DNA of 64,000 nucleotides from assembly GCA_963703325.1 (NCBI GenBank), contig OY969805.1, positions 1,364,001 through 1,428,000 on the forward strand, given 5' to 3'. Within the stretch, counting starts at the first letter, position 1. Each line of letters opens with the position of its first letter. Under the pieces are notes generated by a model that was not told where the DNA came from, did no database searches, and worked only from the letters and a program-made list of their open reading frames with translations. Shown here piece by piece: positions 63,476 through 64,000 of the stretch. The translations under genes and the position numbers were made by a program. Source of the stretch: Aquilonibacter sp963703325 (GTDB taxonomy: Bacteria > Vulcanimicrobiota > Vulcanimicrobiia > Vulcanimicrobiales > Vulcanimicrobiaceae).

Positions 63476-64000
63476 CTACTCGCGCAGCCATGAAAGCGCC
63501 GCGACGCCAAGCGTCACAAACGCGATGAAGCCGAAGTACGTGCTCGCCGGCGCGAACGTCTTGGCGAGCGGACCAGCGTGCATGGCCGCCGCGAAATACA
63601 CGGCGCTGGCGACGGCGACGCCGATCAGTTGACCGGTCGTGCGAGCGGTGGCGAGCGTCCCCGCGGCGATGCCGCGGCGATCGGCCGGCGCCGATCCCAT
63701 GATCGCGCTGTTGTTGGGCTGCGAGAAGACTGCCGTGCCACAGCCGGCGATAACCAACGCGCCGATGAGTTCGAAGGTCGTCGGCGACGGGGGGAGCCGC
63801 GACAGCAGAAAAAGCCCGAAGGTAACGATGAGAGCCCCTGCCGTCGACACGTAGCGTACCGGCACGCGATCCGAGAGCGCGCCAGCCGTGGGGGCCAGCA
63901 CGATGTTGAGTGCGGTGATCGGCGTGAGCAACAACCCCGCGGCAAAGGCGCTCTTGCCAAGCGCAGTCTGCGCGGCGAGCGGCACGATGAAGATCAGTCC
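63476..64000 (-). CDS. MFS transporter, C-terminal part, runs off window
   Basis: At least 175 codons, open to the window edge; 5' end beyond 64000. Hydrophobic segments and MFS motifs: LLLTPITALNIVLAPTAGALSDRVPVRYVSTAGALIVTFGLFLLSRLP, and NNSAIMGSAPADRRGIAAGTLATARTTGQLIGVAVASAVYFAAAM, like the C-terminal half of a DHA2-type drug exporter. Substrate unknown. The 185 bp between it and the collar gene show nothing that I can support. Confidence 0.8.
   Translation of the reverse strand, partial: GLIFIVPLAAQTALGKSAFAAGLLLTPITALNIVLAPTAGALSDRVPVRYVSTAGALIVTFGLFLLSRLPPSPTTFELIGALVIAGCGTAVFSQPNNSAIMGSAPADRRGIAAGTLATARTTGQLIGVAVASAVYFAAAMHAGPLAKTFAPASTYFGFIAFVTLGVAALSWLRE

Overview
The window is GC-rich bacterial chromosome carrying a long, tightly overlapped division and cell-wall (dcw) cluster, meso-diaminopimelate-type peptidoglycan genes, groESL, hsp20-lon and a 2-oxoacid:ferredoxin oxidoreductase. 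The style (GTG/TTG starts, 4-nt overlaps, a CofE-like gene inside the dcw cluster) reminds me of uncultured terrabacterial lineages such as Eremiobacterota (WPS-2). That placement is inference; no rRNA or other marker is present to prove it. I saw no tRNA, rRNA or CRISPR array.

Region 1 (1-2920): a two-domain phosphoesterase gene and a DoxX-like membrane protein gene whose 3' end is cut by a transposon.

Region 2 (2921-17471): a complete Tn7-like transposon of about 14.55 kb. Both ends read TGTGAA...CAGAAG when oriented inward and carry three TnsB-type repeats each, widely spaced at the left and about 20 bp apart at the right. It encodes TnsA, TnsB and TnsC followed by a HEPN/Abi_C-like protein in the slot where TniQ/TnsD would be expected; no TniQ/TnsD is visible. 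The cargo is on the minus strand: a four-gene operon (AAA ATPase, subtilisin-like protease, a 583-aa protein with weak TnsE-like patterns, a DUF3825-like protein) resembling an extended IetAS defence system, a divergent ribbon-helix-helix-like regulator with candidate operators, and a GHKL ATPase plus PD-(D/E)XK nuclease pair. The DNA is visibly less GC-rich than its flanks. This island is the most novel part of the window.

Region 3 (17530-33362): dcw cluster with MraZ boxes, mraZ, rsmH, ftsL-like, ftsI, murE, murF, cofE-like, mraY, murD, ftsW, DUF2332-like, murG, murC, murB, ddl. Almost every junction overlaps, so translation is probably coupled. ftsQ, ftsA and ftsZ are not in the cluster here. 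It runs on into an exported amidohydrolase, then citrate synthase and hisA.

Region 4 (36674-45334): two paralogous lipoproteins, alr, small membrane proteins, groESL under a CIRCE operator with a strong terminator, then small secreted proteins, an SDR and a phosphodiester glycosidase-like protein. Copies of a dispersed palindromic (REP-like) repeat occur here, and a related one is translated inside murG.

Region 5 (45444-64000): a DMT exporter, a ferritin-like/CDGSH fusion, secreted proteins, korAB, a DUF4870 protein, an ArsR-SRPBCC-DoxX-SRPBCC operon with a palindromic operator, two degenerate receiver/HD-GYP proteins flanking two amino-acid permeases, a hsp20-lon operon with a CIRCE-like site, a miniature tail-collar protein, and an MFS transporter that runs off the window.
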